From Duganella sp. OV510 (GTDB lineage Bacteria; Pseudomonadota; Gammaproteobacteria; Burkholderiales; Burkholderiaceae_D): a stretch of DNA of 64,000 nt. This document shows, piece by piece, positions 25,603-34,734 of this stretch. Both the position numbers and the translations under genes were made by a program. How positions within the stretch are numbered: position 1 is the stretch's first letter; every line of letters begins with the position of its first letter. A model generated the notes under the pieces. That model was given only the letters and a program-made list of their open reading frames with translations. It was not told the DNA's origin and searched no databases. The stretch is taken from positions 248,001-312,000 of the forward strand of contig NZ_FNEQ01000004.1 in assembly GCF_900100205.1 (NCBI RefSeq), in the 5' to 3' direction.

Positions 25603-25629
25603 TTGACGTTTACGTAAACGTCATATAAT
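25603..25629 (+). promoter_or_regulatory. icmF promoter with a 20-bp perfect palindrome
   Basis: TGACGTTTAC followed directly by GTAAACGTCA (25604-25623) is perfectly palindromic. It overlaps a TTGACG hexamer (25603-25608) and directly precedes TATAAT (25624-25629). The sequence resembles operators reported for LiuR-type MerR-family regulators of branched-chain amino acid and acyl-CoA catabolism (from memory), which would suit the mutase gene. The 15-bp spacing between the boxes is short, so the exact -35 box is uncertain. Confidence 0.7.
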
Positions 25630-25655
25630 GAACAAAAAAATTATCAGGGACACCA

Positions 25656-28600
25656 ATGAACGACCTCTCGACTCCGAACATCGCGGCCGTCGCTGACCAG
25701 CCGCCGCGCGTAGCGAACAAAATCCGCTTCGTCACGGCGGCCTCGCTGTTCGACGGCCACGACGCCTCGATCAACATCATGCGCCGCATCCTGCAATCGA
25801 ACGGCGTGGAAGTCATCCACCTCGGCCACAACCGCTCGGTGGATGAAGTGGTCACCGCCGCACTGGCGGAAGACGTGCAAGGCATTGCCATCTCCAGCTA
25901 CCAGGGCGGCCACGTTGAATACTTTAAATACATGATCGACCTGCTGCGCCAGCGCGGCGGTGCACACATCAAGGTGTTTGGCGGCGGCGGCGGTGTCATC
26001 GTCCCGCATGAAATCGAAGAACTGCACGCTTACGGCGTCACCAGGATCTTCAGCCCGGAAGATGGCCAGCGCATGGGCCTCGTCGGCATGATCCAGTGGA
26101 TGGTGCAGCAGTGCGACATCGACCTGTCGCAATACTCCCCTACTTCGCTGGCACCGCTGCGTGAAGGCGACGACATCGCCACCCACCACCGCCCATTGGC
26201 GCAACTGATCACCGCACTCGAAAACGAAAAGGCCGCGCCGCCGCTGCGCGCCGAACTGCTGGCCGCTGCCGAAGGCCTGCCAGTGCCCACGCTGGGCATC
26301 ACCGGCACCGGTGGCGCCGGTAAATCCTCGCTGACCGATGAACTGATACGCCGCATCCGTCTCGACCAGGGCGATGCCTTGAACATCGCCGTGATCTCCA
26401 TCGACCCATCGCGCCGCAAATCCGGCGGCGCATTGCTGGGCGACCGCATCCGCATGAACGCCATCAATCCTTGGGCCGGCCAGTCACGCGTATTTATGCG
26501 CTCGCTGGCCACGCGCGAAGCCGGCTCAGAGATTTCGCAAGCGCTGCCGGACGTCGTCGCCGCCTGCAAGGTGGCCGGCTTTGATCTGGTCATCGTTGAA
26601 ACCTCCGGCATCGGCCAGGGCGACGCCGCCATCGTGCCGCACGTCGACGTGTCGATGTATGTGATGACGCCGGAGTTCGGCGCCGCCTCGCAGCTGGAAA
26701 AAATCGACATGCTCGATTTCGCCGACTTCATCGCCATCAACAAGTTTGACCGTAAAGGCGCGCAGGATGCGCTGCGCGACGTCGCCAAGCAATACCAGCG
26801 CAACCGCGAACTGTGGAGCAAACGTCCGGAAGAAATGCCGGTCTACGGCACGCAAGCCTCGCGCTTCAATGACGACGGCGTCACCGCGCTGTATCAAGGC
26901 TTGCTGCCCAAGCTGGCGGAATTAGGCCTGCGCGCGCAGCCATCGAAGCTGCCGGTCAGTGATATCCGCCACTCCAGCGGCAAGAACGTCATCGTGCCGC
27001 CGGCGCGCGCACGCTACCTGGCGGAGATCGCCGACACCGTGCGCGGCTACCATCGCCATACGCGCAAGCAGGTCACGCTGGCGCGCGAGCGTCAGCAGCT
27101 CAGCGAAACCAGGCGCATGCTGGCCATCGCCAACAAGACCGCAGACCTGGACGACCTGATCGCCGAGCGCGACACCGATATGGACGCCGGCGCCAGGAAA
27201 CTGCTGGCGCAATGGCCCGACATGCAAGCGGCCTACAGCGGCGACGACTACGTGGTCAAGATCCGCGACAAGGAAATCCGCACACGTCTGGTGCAGCACA
27301 CGCTGTCCGGCACGCGCATCCGCAAGGTAGCGTTGCCACGCTATGAAGACCATGGCGAAATCCTGCGCTTCCTGATGCTGGAAAACGTGCCGGGCTCCTT
27401 CCCCTTCACTGCCGGCGTGTTCGCCTTCAAGCGCGAAGGTGAAGACCCGACCCGCATGTTCGCCGGCGAAGGCGACGCCTTCCGTACCAACCGCCGCTTC
27501 AAACTGGTCTCCACCGGCATGGACGCCAAGCGTTTGTCGACCGCGTTCGACTCGGTGACGCTGTACGGCGCCGATCCCGCGCTGCGTCCGGACATCTACG
27601 GCAAGGTCGGCAACTCCGGCGTCTCCATCGCCACGCTGGACGACATGAAAGTGCTGTACGACGGCTTCAACCTGTGCAGCCCAAGCACCTCGGTATCGAT
27701 GACCATCAACGGCCCGGCGCCAACGATTCTGGCGATGTTCATGAACACTGCGATCGACCAGCAGATCGCCAGATTCGCCGAAGAGAACAAGCGCCAGCCG
27801 AGCGCCGACGAAGCCGCCAAGATCAAGGCATGGGTGCTGCAAAACGTGCGCGGCACCGTGCAGGCGGACATCCTCAAGGAAGACCAGGGCCAGAACACCT
27901 GCATCTTCTCCACCGAGTTCTCGCTGAAAGTGATGGGCGATATCCAGGAATACTTCGTCCACCACCAGGTGCGCAACTTCTACTCGGTATCGATCTCCGG
28001 CTACCACATCGCCGAAGCCGGCGCGAACCCGATCTCTCAACTGGCGTTCACGCTGTCGAACGGCTTCACGTTCGTGGAAGCCTACCTGGCACGCGGCATG
28101 CACATCGACGACTTCGCGCCCAACCTGTCGTTCTTCTTCTCCAACGGCATGGACCCGGAATACACGGTACTGGGCCGCGTCGCCCGCCGCATCTGGGCTA
28201 TCGCCATGCGCGACAAATACGGCGCCAACGACCGTTCGCAGAAACTCAAATACCACGTGCAGACCTCGGGCCGTTCGCTGCACGCGCAGGAGATCGACTT
28301 CAACGACATCCGCACCACACTGCAAGCGCTGATCGCCATCTACGACAACTGCAACTCGTTGCACACCAACGCCTACGACGAAGCCATTACCACACCGACC
28401 GACGAATCGGTGCGCAGGGCATTAGCAATTCAACTGATCATCAACCGCGAATGGGGCCTGGCCAAGAACGAAAATCCGAATCAGGGCTCGTTCATCATGG
28501 ACGAACTGACCGACATGGTGGAAGAAGCCGTGCTGCAGGAATTCGAACGCATCGCCGAACGCGGCGGCGTGCTGGGCGCGATGGAAACCGGCTACCAGCG

Positions 28601-28949
28601 CGGCAAGATTCAGGAGGAATCAATGCTGTACGAGCACCAGAAGCACGACGGCACCCTGCCCATCATCGGCGTCAACACCTTCCGCAATCCGAAAGGTGCG
28701 GAAGCACCGGCGCAGATCGAACTGGCACGCTCCACCGACGACGAAAAGCAATCGCAGCTCAACCGCCTGGAAGACTTCCACAAGCGCCACGCGGCAGAAG
28801 CCCCGCAAGCACTGGCCGCCTTGCAGCAAGCCGCCATCGACAACGCCAACGTATTCGATAAACTGATGGAAGCCGTCCGCGTCTGCTCCCTCGGCCAGAT
28901 CACCACCGCGCTATTCGAAGTCGGCGGCCAGTATCGCCGCAATATGTAG
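25656..28949 (+). CDS. icmF: Fused isobutyryl-CoA mutase IcmF (B12-dependent)
   Basis: This 1097-residue fusion interconverts isobutyryl-CoA and n-butyryl-CoA (some members act on pivalyl- or isovaleryl-CoA). Order: cobalamin-binding domain at about 20-150 ([13 protein letters not shown], the His that coordinates cobalt); MeaI-type G-protein chaperone with Walker [10 protein letters not shown] near 217-225 and NKFD near 361; then the substrate-binding mutase barrel from about 560 to the end. This domain order is specific for IcmF and excludes methylmalonyl-CoA mutase. AGGGA lies upstream of the ATG. The palindromic promoter suggests control by an acyl-CoA regulator. Confidence 0.95.
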   Translation: MNDLSTPNIAAVADQPPRVANKIRFVTAASLFDGHDASINIMRRILQSNGVEVIHLGHNRSVDEVVTAALAEDVQGIAISSYQGGHVEYFKYMIDLLRQRGGAHIKVFGGGGGVIVPHEIEELHAYGVTRIFSPEDGQRMGLVGMIQWMVQQCDIDLSQYSPTSLAPLREGDDIATHHRPLAQLITALENEKAAPPLRAELLAAAEGLPVPTLGITGTGGAGKSSLTDELIRRIRLDQGDALNIAVISIDPSRRKSGGALLGDRIRMNAINPWAGQSRVFMRSLATREAGSEISQALPDVVAACKVAGFDLVIVETSGIGQGDAAIVPHVDVSMYVMTPEFGAASQLEKIDMLDFADFIAINKFDRKGAQDALRDVAKQYQRNRELWSKRPEEMPVYGTQASRFNDDGVTALYQGLLPKLAELGLRAQPSKLPVSDIRHSSGKNVIVPPARARYLAEIADTVRGYHRHTRKQVTLARERQQLSETRRMLAIANKTADLDDLIAERDTDMDAGARKLLAQWPDMQAAYSGDDYVVKIRDKEIRTRLVQHTLSGTRIRKVALPRYEDHGEILRFLMLENVPGSFPFTAGVFAFKREGEDPTRMFAGEGDAFRTNRRFKLVSTGMDAKRLSTAFDSVTLYGADPALRPDIYGKVGNSGVSIATLDDMKVLYDGFNLCSPSTSVSMTINGPAPTILAMFMNTAIDQQIARFAEENKRQPSADEAAKIKAWVLQNVRGTVQADILKEDQGQNTCIFSTEFSLKVMGDIQEYFVHHQVRNFYSVSISGYHIAEAGANPISQLAFTLSNGFTFVEAYLARGMHIDDFAPNLSFFFSNGMDPEYTVLGRVARRIWAIAMRDKYGANDRSQKLKYHVQTSGRSLHAQEIDFNDIRTTLQALIAIYDNCNSLHTNAYDEAITTPTDESVRRALAIQLIINREWGLAKNENPNQGSFIMDELTDMVEEAVLQEFERIAERGGVLGAMETGYQRGKIQEESMLYEHQKHDGTLPIIGVNTFRNPKGAEAPAQIELARSTDDEKQSQLNRLEDFHKRHAAEAPQALAALQQAAIDNANVFDKLMEAVRVCSLGQITTALFEVGGQYRRNM

Positions 28950-28968
28950 GACCTCTCGCCGGACTACA

Positions 28969-29400
28969 TTATTTGAAATGTGGCCCGGCACCTTCTTCTG
29001 CCATCGCATCCTGCGCGTTACGCAACGGGCAGGCTTTCAGTGACAGGCATCCGCAGCCGATGCAGCCATCAAGCTGGTCGCGCAGCTGGGTGAGGGTCTT
29101 GATACGGTCTTCCAGCTCCTGTTTCCAGGCTGCGGATAAGCGGCGCCAGTCGGCGACGGTGGGTGTCCGGCCGGACGGTAGCGCGTCAAGCGCTTTGGCG
29201 ATTTCGGCCAGCGGCAGGCCGACGCGTTGCGCGACCTTGATGACGGCCAGCCGGCGTAGCACCGAGCGCGCGTAGCGGCGCTGGTTGCCGCTGCTGCGGA
29301 CCGACTGTATCAATCCCTTGGCTTCGTAAAAATGCAGCGCGGAGACGGCGACGCCGGAGCGTTCCGCCAGCTCGCCTACACTCAGTTCGTTTGGAATCAT
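28969..29400 (-). CDS. soxR: Redox-sensing MerR-family regulator SoxR
   Basis: The 143-residue protein starts at [20 protein letters not shown]. It has the MerR HTH ([20 protein letters not shown] then [15 protein letters not shown]), a dimer helix, and the [2Fe-2S] cluster motif [12 protein letters not shown] (Cys-x2-Cys-x-Cys-x5-Cys) near the C-terminus. It is activated by redox-cycling compounds or cluster oxidation. It is divergent from a RidA-family gene whose promoter carries a SoxR box. A longer start at 29460 would run through that promoter and is rejected. Confidence 0.93.
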   Translation of the reverse strand: MIPNELSVGELAERSGVAVSALHFYEAKGLIQSVRSSGNQRRYARSVLRRLAVIKVAQRVGLPLAEIAKALDALPSGRTPTVADWRRLSAAWKQELEDRIKTLTQLRDQLDGCIGCGCLSLKACPLRNAQDAMAEEGAGPHFK

Positions 29401-29408
29401 GAAATCCC

Positions 29409-29439
29409 TTGACCTCAAGTTAAGTTGAGATTTTATAGT
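29409..29439 (+). promoter_or_regulatory. SoxR box and MerR-type promoter of the RidA gene
   Basis: CCTCAAGTTAAGTTGAGA (29413-29430) matches the SoxR consensus CCTCAAGTTAACTTGAGG with two differences. It lies between TTGACC (29409-29414) and TATAGT (29434-29439). The spacer is 19 bp, the overlong spacing that SoxR-type activators correct. The promoter reads toward the gene at 29469 and lies just ahead of soxR, so it may also control soxR. Confidence 0.88.
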
Positions 29440-29468
29440 GTCCACACATTTACTGCACAAAGGACACC

Positions 29469-29873
29469 ATGAAATTCATCAATCCTGAAGATTTGTATGA
29501 TCCACGGCCAAATGGTTATAGCCATGTTGTGGTCGCGGATGCACCGGCGCGCATTATCTATATCGCTGGACAAGGCGGTGAAAACGCACATGGCGAGTTA
29601 TCAGAGGAATTTGGCGAGCAGGTGGAACAAGCCCTGCACAATCTGCGTGCCGCGCTTGCAGCGGCCAGTGCGGCGCACACCGATGTGGCGAAGGTCACGG
29701 CACTGATCGTGGACCATAGCGAAGCACGTCTCGCCATCTTCAGCAAGGCTTTGCGCGCAATGTGGAGCGAGCACCCGGCACCGGCGTGCACGCTGATTCC
29801 GGTGCCGCGCCTGGCGCTGGACGGCATGCTGTTCGAAATAGACGCGACTGTCGTTCAGCAGGAGATTTATTGA
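29469..29873 (+). CDS. RidA-family (YjgF/YER057c) protein
   Basis: The 134-residue protein starts [20 protein letters not shown] and has the fold pattern of the YjgF family. There is a strand AGQGG, the segment [20 protein letters not shown] and the C-terminal strand [10 protein letters not shown]. RidA proteins hydrolyse reactive enamines/imines or bind small metabolites. The Arg of canonical RidA (in the C-terminal part, before EIDA) is not clearly present, so this may be a non-canonical Rid subgroup. A SoxR box in its promoter implies induction by redox stress. Confidence 0.85.
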   Translation: MKFINPEDLYDPRPNGYSHVVVADAPARIIYIAGQGGENAHGELSEEFGEQVEQALHNLRAALAAASAAHTDVAKVTALIVDHSEARLAIFSKALRAMWSEHPAPACTLIPVPRLALDGMLFEIDATVVQQEIY

Positions 29874-30268
29874 GCGTGGCAGCGCTCGGCGCGATAGAAG
29901 TAGAAGTTATCGAAGTTGATAAACTCCGTCGATGCGTCAAAGCGGTAGCTGATCTCGCGCCGCTTCTCGTTATAACCGGTCAGGCCACCGATATGCTTGG
30001 GCAGCTGTTCCTTGTATAACTCCGCAGGGAACGGCGCTTTGCCGCCGACCGTAACGATCAATACATCGCCGTCGCGCCGCCAGGAACCGGGATTGTAGAA
30101 ATCGAAGCCACCCTTGAATACCAGGCTGCCGTCGGACTGCAACAGCATGCACATGGTCGGAAACTCCGTACCGGTATTTTCCAGAACCTGCGTAGTACGA
30201 ACGGAAGGCATGCTTGAGCAGCCGCTCAACAGCAAGAGAAAAGATCCATACGCCAGATAAGGTTTCAT
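29867..30268 (-). CDS. Lipoprotein of unknown function
   Basis: The 133-residue protein starts MKPYLAYGSFLLLLSGCSS, with a lipobox at the Cys of L-S-G-C. The mature part contains MCMLLQSDGSLVFKGGFDFY then NPGSWRRDGDVLIVTVGG and an aromatic C-terminus (INFDNFYFYRAERC). No family is recognised. The 3' end overlaps the RidA gene by seven bases, convergently. The start at about 30268 is preferred over an upstream alternative because it opens the lipoprotein signal. Confidence 0.7.
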   Translation of the reverse strand: MKPYLAYGSFLLLLSGCSSMPSVRTTQVLENTGTEFPTMCMLLQSDGSLVFKGGFDFYNPGSWRRDGDVLIVTVGGKAPFPAELYKEQLPKHIGGLTGYNEKRREISYRFDASTEFINFDNFYFYRAERCHAQ

Positions 30269-30395
30269 GCATCGGCCAGAAAAAAGTATCAAAGCATTAC
30301 TTTACCTTATCAGAACTGATCTGAATCAAACAGAAAGCCTATGATTTCCCGCCTGGCTTCCTATACTGGCTGAATAGGCTAAGCAGGAGGCATAC

Positions 30396-30635
30396 ATGGT
30401 CACGATACAAATTTCCCTTCCAGACGATTTGGTGCGGGACGCCACTGAGCTGGGGCTGCTGGATGCAAGCAATCTGGAAGCGATCTTACGGAGCGAAATT
30501 CGAGAACACGCTTTTCAAAGCTTATTGAGCATTGCACCAAGATTAGCAGCAGCCGGCGTGCAACCCTTGAGTGAAGAAGAGGTGGTCGCAGAAGTACGCG
30601 CGGCAAGGGCAGAGCAATATGCGTCTGGTACTTGA
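30396..30635 (+). CDS. Antitoxin of a VapBC-type toxin-antitoxin pair
   Basis: The 79-residue product starts MVTIQISLPDDLVRDATELG and is short, charged and helix-rich, with a C-terminal tail SEEEVVAEVRAARAEQYASG that could wrap the toxin. AGGAGG lies upstream. Its stop lies 14 bp inside the PIN-domain gene, a typical co-translated TA arrangement. The pair looks AT-richer than the surrounding GC-rich genes. Antitoxin identity rests on size, arrangement and the partner. Confidence 0.8.
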   Translation: MVTIQISLPDDLVRDATELGLLDASNLEAILRSEIREHAFQSLLSIAPRLAAAGVQPLSEEEVVAEVRAARAEQYASGT

Positions 30636-31050
30636 CACAAATGTCGTCGTCTCAGCATTTGTGGCGCAAGGTGCGCCACACCATTTACTGCAAATGGCAG
30701 CCAGAAATCATATTGCAATCTGCGCGAGCGTAGAACTCTTGTCCGAGCTGAAGGTGGTGCTTGGTCGAAAAAGGATCGTGTCACGGCTACAGCGTATGCA
30801 GCGCCATCCAGATGAGGTGATGCGAAAATATACGGCGATCTCCTCCATCGTACGCGCGCCGCCGCCATACCCTCACATTGCACGAGATCCCAAAGATGAT
30901 ATGGTGCTCGCCTGCGCACTCGCTGCAAAAGCAACAGCAATCGTCACGGGAGACAACGATCTTCTAGTCATCCAACAATATCAGGGTATGCAGATACTGC
31001 GACCCAGGCAAGCCTTGCAAAAAGTGATGTTTAGAACCGGCTTTCCATGA
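30619..31050 (+). CDS. PIN-domain toxin (VapC-like, putative ribonuclease)
   Basis: The 143-residue protein starts MRLVLDTNVVVSAFVAQGAP with the first catalytic Asp (LDTNVVVSAF). ASVELLSEL supplies the conserved acidic residue, and DPKDDMVLACALAAKATAIV followed by TGDNDLL supplies the remaining catalytic Asp residues. This is the COG1569-type PIN toxin, a Mg-dependent RNase. The start overlaps the antitoxin gene by 17 bases. Its 3' end overlaps the convergent LacI gene by 20 bases. Confidence 0.85.
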   Translation: MRLVLDTNVVVSAFVAQGAPHHLLQMAARNHIAICASVELLSELKVVLGRKRIVSRLQRMQRHPDEVMRKYTAISSIVRAPPPYPHIARDPKDDMVLACALAAKATAIVTGDNDLLVIQQYQGMQILRPRQALQKVMFRTGFP

Positions 31051-32050
31051 TCTGGCCCACAGTGGCGCCTTCCAGCAATACTGGTTGCCACAGTTCCTGC
31101 AATTCGCTGGCGGGCGTGCCGTCGACCAGTGCCAGCAGCATGTCGACCATGCGCGCGCCGGCTTTGCGCGGGTCCGGCTGGTCGATGGTGGTGACGTTGG
31201 CGCCAGCCAGCGTATCGGCCATGCTGCCCCAGACGATGACGGAGATGTCCGTGCCAATCGCCACACCCGCATCAAGCAAGGCGCGCACCGCGCCAACGCC
31301 GGACAGGTGGTTATCGACGATCACCGCCGTCGGACGCGGCGCGCACGCCAGCAGTTGCTGCATGGCCTGGTAGCCGCTGCGGCGATCCAGCGTGTTGTCG
31401 ATCAGGTAGCGTGGATCGGCACTGAGGCCCGCCTCCGCCAGCGAGGCGACAAAGCTGTCCTTGCGCTGACGGGCGAAGTTCAATTCCAGCGGTGCGCTGA
31501 TCAAAGCCAGGCGCTGATGGCCCAATCCCAGCAACCGCTGCATCGCCAGACGAACGCCGGCGTCGTTGTCGTAGTCGAACCACGCATACGGCGCTTTCAG
31601 CGCCGTGCGGCCATGCGCGACAAACGGGAATTTGGCTTTGCTGAGGAAGGCGATGCGCTCGTCGTGCACCAGCGTGCGCCCCACCACCAGGCCGTCGACG
31701 CGGCGTCCGCGCACGATCTGCTGATATGCGGGCTGCTCCGCCGCCGGCGACACCGGCGCGATGATCAGGCTTTTGCTGACGTCCTCCAGCGCGGCCGACA
31801 TGCCAGCCACCACGTCGAGGAACATCGGATCGCCCAGGTCCGTCGGCAGCAGCGGATAAATGATGCCGAAGACGTTGGTGCGTCCCAGCGCCAGCGAGCG
31901 CGCCATCGGATTCGGCTGGTAGCCGACCTCCTGGGCCGCTTTCAGCACGCGCTCGCGCGTGCGCACATTCACCTCGGGGTAACCGTTTAACGCGCGGCTC
32001 ACCGTGGTCTTGGACATGCCAAGGTGATGTGCGAGATGCGCGAGGTTCAT
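31031..32050 (-). CDS. LacI-family transcriptional repressor
   Basis: This 339-residue protein has an N-terminal LacI HTH (MNLAHLAHHLGMSKTTVSRA then LNGYPEVNVRTRERVLKAAQ) with the hinge ARSLALGRTNVFGII. A periplasmic-binding-protein-like sugar domain follows (VDGLVVGRT, VVDNHLSGVGAVRALLDAG-type segments). The target is unknown: no transporter or sugar enzyme is divergent from it, and the trehalose operon downstream lies on the same strand with its own genes running away from it. The promoter side is short (32051-32147). Confidence 0.88.
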   Translation of the reverse strand: MNLAHLAHHLGMSKTTVSRALNGYPEVNVRTRERVLKAAQEVGYQPNPMARSLALGRTNVFGIIYPLLPTDLGDPMFLDVVAGMSAALEDVSKSLIIAPVSPAAEQPAYQQIVRGRRVDGLVVGRTLVHDERIAFLSKAKFPFVAHGRTALKAPYAWFDYDNDAGVRLAMQRLLGLGHQRLALISAPLELNFARQRKDSFVASLAEAGLSADPRYLIDNTLDRRSGYQAMQQLLACAPRPTAVIVDNHLSGVGAVRALLDAGVAIGTDISVIVWGSMADTLAGANVTTIDQPDPRKAGARMVDMLLALVDGTPASELQELWQPVLLEGATVGQIMESRF

Positions 32051-32147
32051 AGCTGATTGTTCAATGTTGACCGCTGATTATAGCGTTCGCCTCGAACCCG
32101 CCGCCACCTGATCGGCTCACCTTGTAAAGAAATACAACATCATAAGG

Positions 32148-33959
32148 CTATACCACGCTGTCCCACGGAACTGACAGCCGCATGGCGCAGTTGATCAGCC
32201 CCACCATCGAGTAGGTCTGCGGGAAGTTGCCCCACATTTCACCGGTCACCGGATGGGTGTCTTCGGACAGCAGGCCGAGATGGTTGCGCGCCTTCAGCAT
32301 GGTCTCGAAGATGGCGCGCGCCTCGTCCTTGCGGCCAATACGCGCCAGCGCGTCGATGCGCCAGAAGGTGCAGATATTGAAGGCGGTTTCCGGCTTGCCG
32401 AAATCGTCCGGTGCTTCATAACGGCGCATATAGGGGCCGTCGCACAGCGATTCCTCCAGCGCCTTGACGGTGGCAATGAAGCGCGGGTCTTTGGGATCGA
32501 TGATGTTGACCTCGGCCATCAGCAGCACGCTGGCATCGAGATCGCGCCCGCCCAGGCTTTCGGCGAAGGCCTGGCGCTCCTCGCTCCACGAGTCGCGCAG
32601 CAGCGGCACGCGGATCTGCTCCGCACGCTCCTGCCAGTATGCATGGCGATCATCCAGACCCAGCGCCAGCGCGATCTTGGCCAGGCGGTCGCAGGCAGCC
32701 CAGCTCATCAGCATCGACGAGGTATGGACACGGGCACGCGTGCGCAGTTCCCACATGCCGGCGTCCGGCTGGTCGTGCACCCGGAACGCCTGTTCGCCCA
32801 CCGCTTCCAGATGGCGGAACTCGGCCACGCCGGCGCGGTTCAGCAGGCGGTGATCGAGGAAGGCTTGCGCCGCACCCAGCACCACATTGCCATAGACGTC
32901 GTGCTGGAAGTGTTCCTGCGCCTGGTTGCCCACCCGTACCGGGCGGTGGCCGCGGTAGCCGGGCAGGTTGTCGACCGTTGATTCCGGCAGCAGTTCCTCC
33001 AGTCCGATGCCGTACAGCGGCTGGATATGGCCGCCCTTGGAGCGCGCCACGATGTTGCTCAGCCAGCGCAGGTATTCCTCCATGGTGCCGACCTCGGACA
33101 GGCTGTTGAGCGCGCGCACCACAAAGAAGGCGTCCCGCAGCCAGCAGTAGCGGTAGTCCCAGTTGCGGGCGCTGCCGGGCGCCTCAGGCACGCTGGTGGT
33201 CATGGCGGCGATGATGGCGCCGGTGTCCTCGTACAACGACATCTTGAGCGTGATGGCGGCGCGTATCACCACGTCCTGCCATTCATAGGGCAGCGCCAGG
33301 CGGCGGCTCCACGTACGCCAGTAATTGATGGTTTCCTTCTCGAAGCGACGACAGACGTCCTCGATGCCATCGTTCAGCGTTTCGTCCGGACCGAGGGTGA
33401 AATTCAGCCCGCCGTTGACCAGGAACCACGATTCGGACAGCAGGTGGCTGAGCGAGGCGTCGGTGTTCAGCCGCAGCGTCTGTTCCGCGCCGACATAGCG
33501 GATATGGTGGCTGCCGCGCGTAACCACCGGCGCCTCGCTGCCCCAGTTGAAACGCGGCCGCAGTTTGACACGGATGCGCACCGCGCTGTTCAGCAGGCGG
33601 ATACGGCGGATCAGCATCAGGGGCCGGAACATGCGGTCGCGGCTGGTGAAGCGTGGCGCAAAATCGCTGATCTCGATGCCGGCGCCGCGTGCGTCGCTCA
33701 GGCGGGTGCGCAACACCGCGGTGTTGGGATCATAGAACTGTTCGGTCTTGACGCAGTCTTCCAGTTCAATGCTCCACAGGCCGCCTTTTTCGGTGTCGTC
33801 GAGCAGCGCGTTGAACACCGGGTCGCCATCGAAGCGCGGCAGGCAGCACCAGACGATGCTGCCGCGCTGGTCGACCATTGCGTTGTATGAACAGTTGCCG
33901 ATGACGCCGCAGTTCAGCGAGGCTTCGGTCGGGAGGGCGGTGGCGGAATGGTCGGTCAT
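32148..33959 (-). CDS. Glycoside hydrolase family 15 protein
   Basis: The 603-residue protein has an N-terminal beta-sandwich (about 1-230) and a GH15 (alpha/alpha)6 barrel with PGSARNWDYRYCWLRDAFFV. Acidic catalytic residues lie in DAGMWELR and GLLSEDTHPVTGEMWGNFPQ. GH15 enzymes act on alpha-linked glucans or trehalose. Here it ends the otsA-otsB-GH15 operon, which favours a role in trehalose or glycogen turnover (trehalase-like). The start ATG overlaps the otsB stop by four bases. Confidence 0.9.
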   Translation of the reverse strand: MTDHSATALPTEASLNCGVIGNCSYNAMVDQRGSIVWCCLPRFDGDPVFNALLDDTEKGGLWSIELEDCVKTEQFYDPNTAVLRTRLSDARGAGIEISDFAPRFTSRDRMFRPLMLIRRIRLLNSAVRIRVKLRPRFNWGSEAPVVTRGSHHIRYVGAEQTLRLNTDASLSHLLSESWFLVNGGLNFTLGPDETLNDGIEDVCRRFEKETINYWRTWSRRLALPYEWQDVVIRAAITLKMSLYEDTGAIIAAMTTSVPEAPGSARNWDYRYCWLRDAFFVVRALNSLSEVGTMEEYLRWLSNIVARSKGGHIQPLYGIGLEELLPESTVDNLPGYRGHRPVRVGNQAQEHFQHDVYGNVVLGAAQAFLDHRLLNRAGVAEFRHLEAVGEQAFRVHDQPDAGMWELRTRARVHTSSMLMSWAACDRLAKIALALGLDDRHAYWQERAEQIRVPLLRDSWSEERQAFAESLGGRDLDASVLLMAEVNIIDPKDPRFIATVKALEESLCDGPYMRRYEAPDDFGKPETAFNICTFWRIDALARIGRKDEARAIFETMLKARNHLGLLSEDTHPVTGEMWGNFPQTYSMVGLINCAMRLSVPWDSVV

Positions 33960-34732
33960 ATAGGGTCTCCTTGCAGAATGGCGGCTTGCGCCAGCAGCGC
34001 ATGCAGCGCCTGCGGCTGGGCCAGACGGTGATGGGCGGCACTGTCGCCGGCGCCGACCTTGACGCCGATGCCGCCGACTTGCTGGGCGTAGATGATGGCG
34101 GCTTCATCGGTGGTGTCATCGCCGATGAACACCGGACGGTGGCCCTTGAATGGCGGCTCTTGCAGGAACGCGGCCAGCACCGCCCCCTTGTCGATGCCGG
34201 CCGGCTTCAGTTCCAGCACCATTTTCCCGTGCAGCAGCACGGTGCCCGGACAGGCCGCCAGCGCCGCGCGCATGGCCTGCAGGCAGACGGATTCCAGCGC
34301 CGGCGCCAGCCGGTAGTGCAAGGCCAGGGCGCCGCGCTTTTCTTCCAGCAGCAAGCCGTCGTGGGCGGCGACCAGCGACCGCAGATGCGGCCGGGCCGGC
34401 TCCAGCGACGGCGTGCTGGCGTAGTGCCAAACGCCGTTGGCGTCGCGCCGTTCGGCACCATGGACGCCCGCCGCCGCCAGCGTCAATGGTGCCAGCATGG
34501 CGTCGATCTGCGCCACCGGGCGGCCGCTGACGATGGCCAGCCGGCCGTCGAGTTGCGCCGCCACCGCAGCCAGCAGCTGCGCCAGGCCGGGTGCCACCAC
34601 CACTGCATCCGGGCTGGCCGCCAGCTCGACCAGCGTGCCGTCGAAATCCAGGAACAGGGCGCAGTCGCGCCAGTCATCCGGCAGCGTGAAGTCGCGGGCG
34701 GGCTGACCGGGGAGGGACAGGGAGGCGCGCAT
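33956..34732 (-). CDS. otsB: Trehalose-6-phosphate phosphatase OtsB
   Basis: The 258-residue HAD-type phosphatase has motif I LFLDFDGTLVELA (DxDGT), the SGRP loop in LAIVSGRPVAQIDAM and motif IV GDDTTDEAAI. It removes phosphate from trehalose-6-phosphate to give trehalose. It lies between otsA (2-bp gap) and the GH15 gene (overlap), so all three are probably one transcript. Length and motifs are normal. Confidence 0.92.
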   Translation of the reverse strand: MRASLSLPGQPARDFTLPDDWRDCALFLDFDGTLVELAASPDAVVVAPGLAQLLAAVAAQLDGRLAIVSGRPVAQIDAMLAPLTLAAAGVHGAERRDANGVWHYASTPSLEPARPHLRSLVAAHDGLLLEEKRGALALHYRLAPALESVCLQAMRAALAACPGTVLLHGKMVLELKPAGIDKGAVLAAFLQEPPFKGHRPVFIGDDTTDEAAIIYAQQVGGIGVKVGAGDSAAHHRLAQPQALHALLAQAAILQGDPI

Positions 34733-34734
34733 GG

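Noticed and set aside
26922-28364. 480-codon minus-strand frame opposite icmF
   Set aside because: Antisense shadow: no recognisable domain, overlaps the mutase barrel that is well conserved on the plus strand.
22049-28949. Oxidoreductase and icmF as one operon
   Set aside because: A repeat hairpin and a strong promoter with palindrome lie between them, so separate transcription is more likely.
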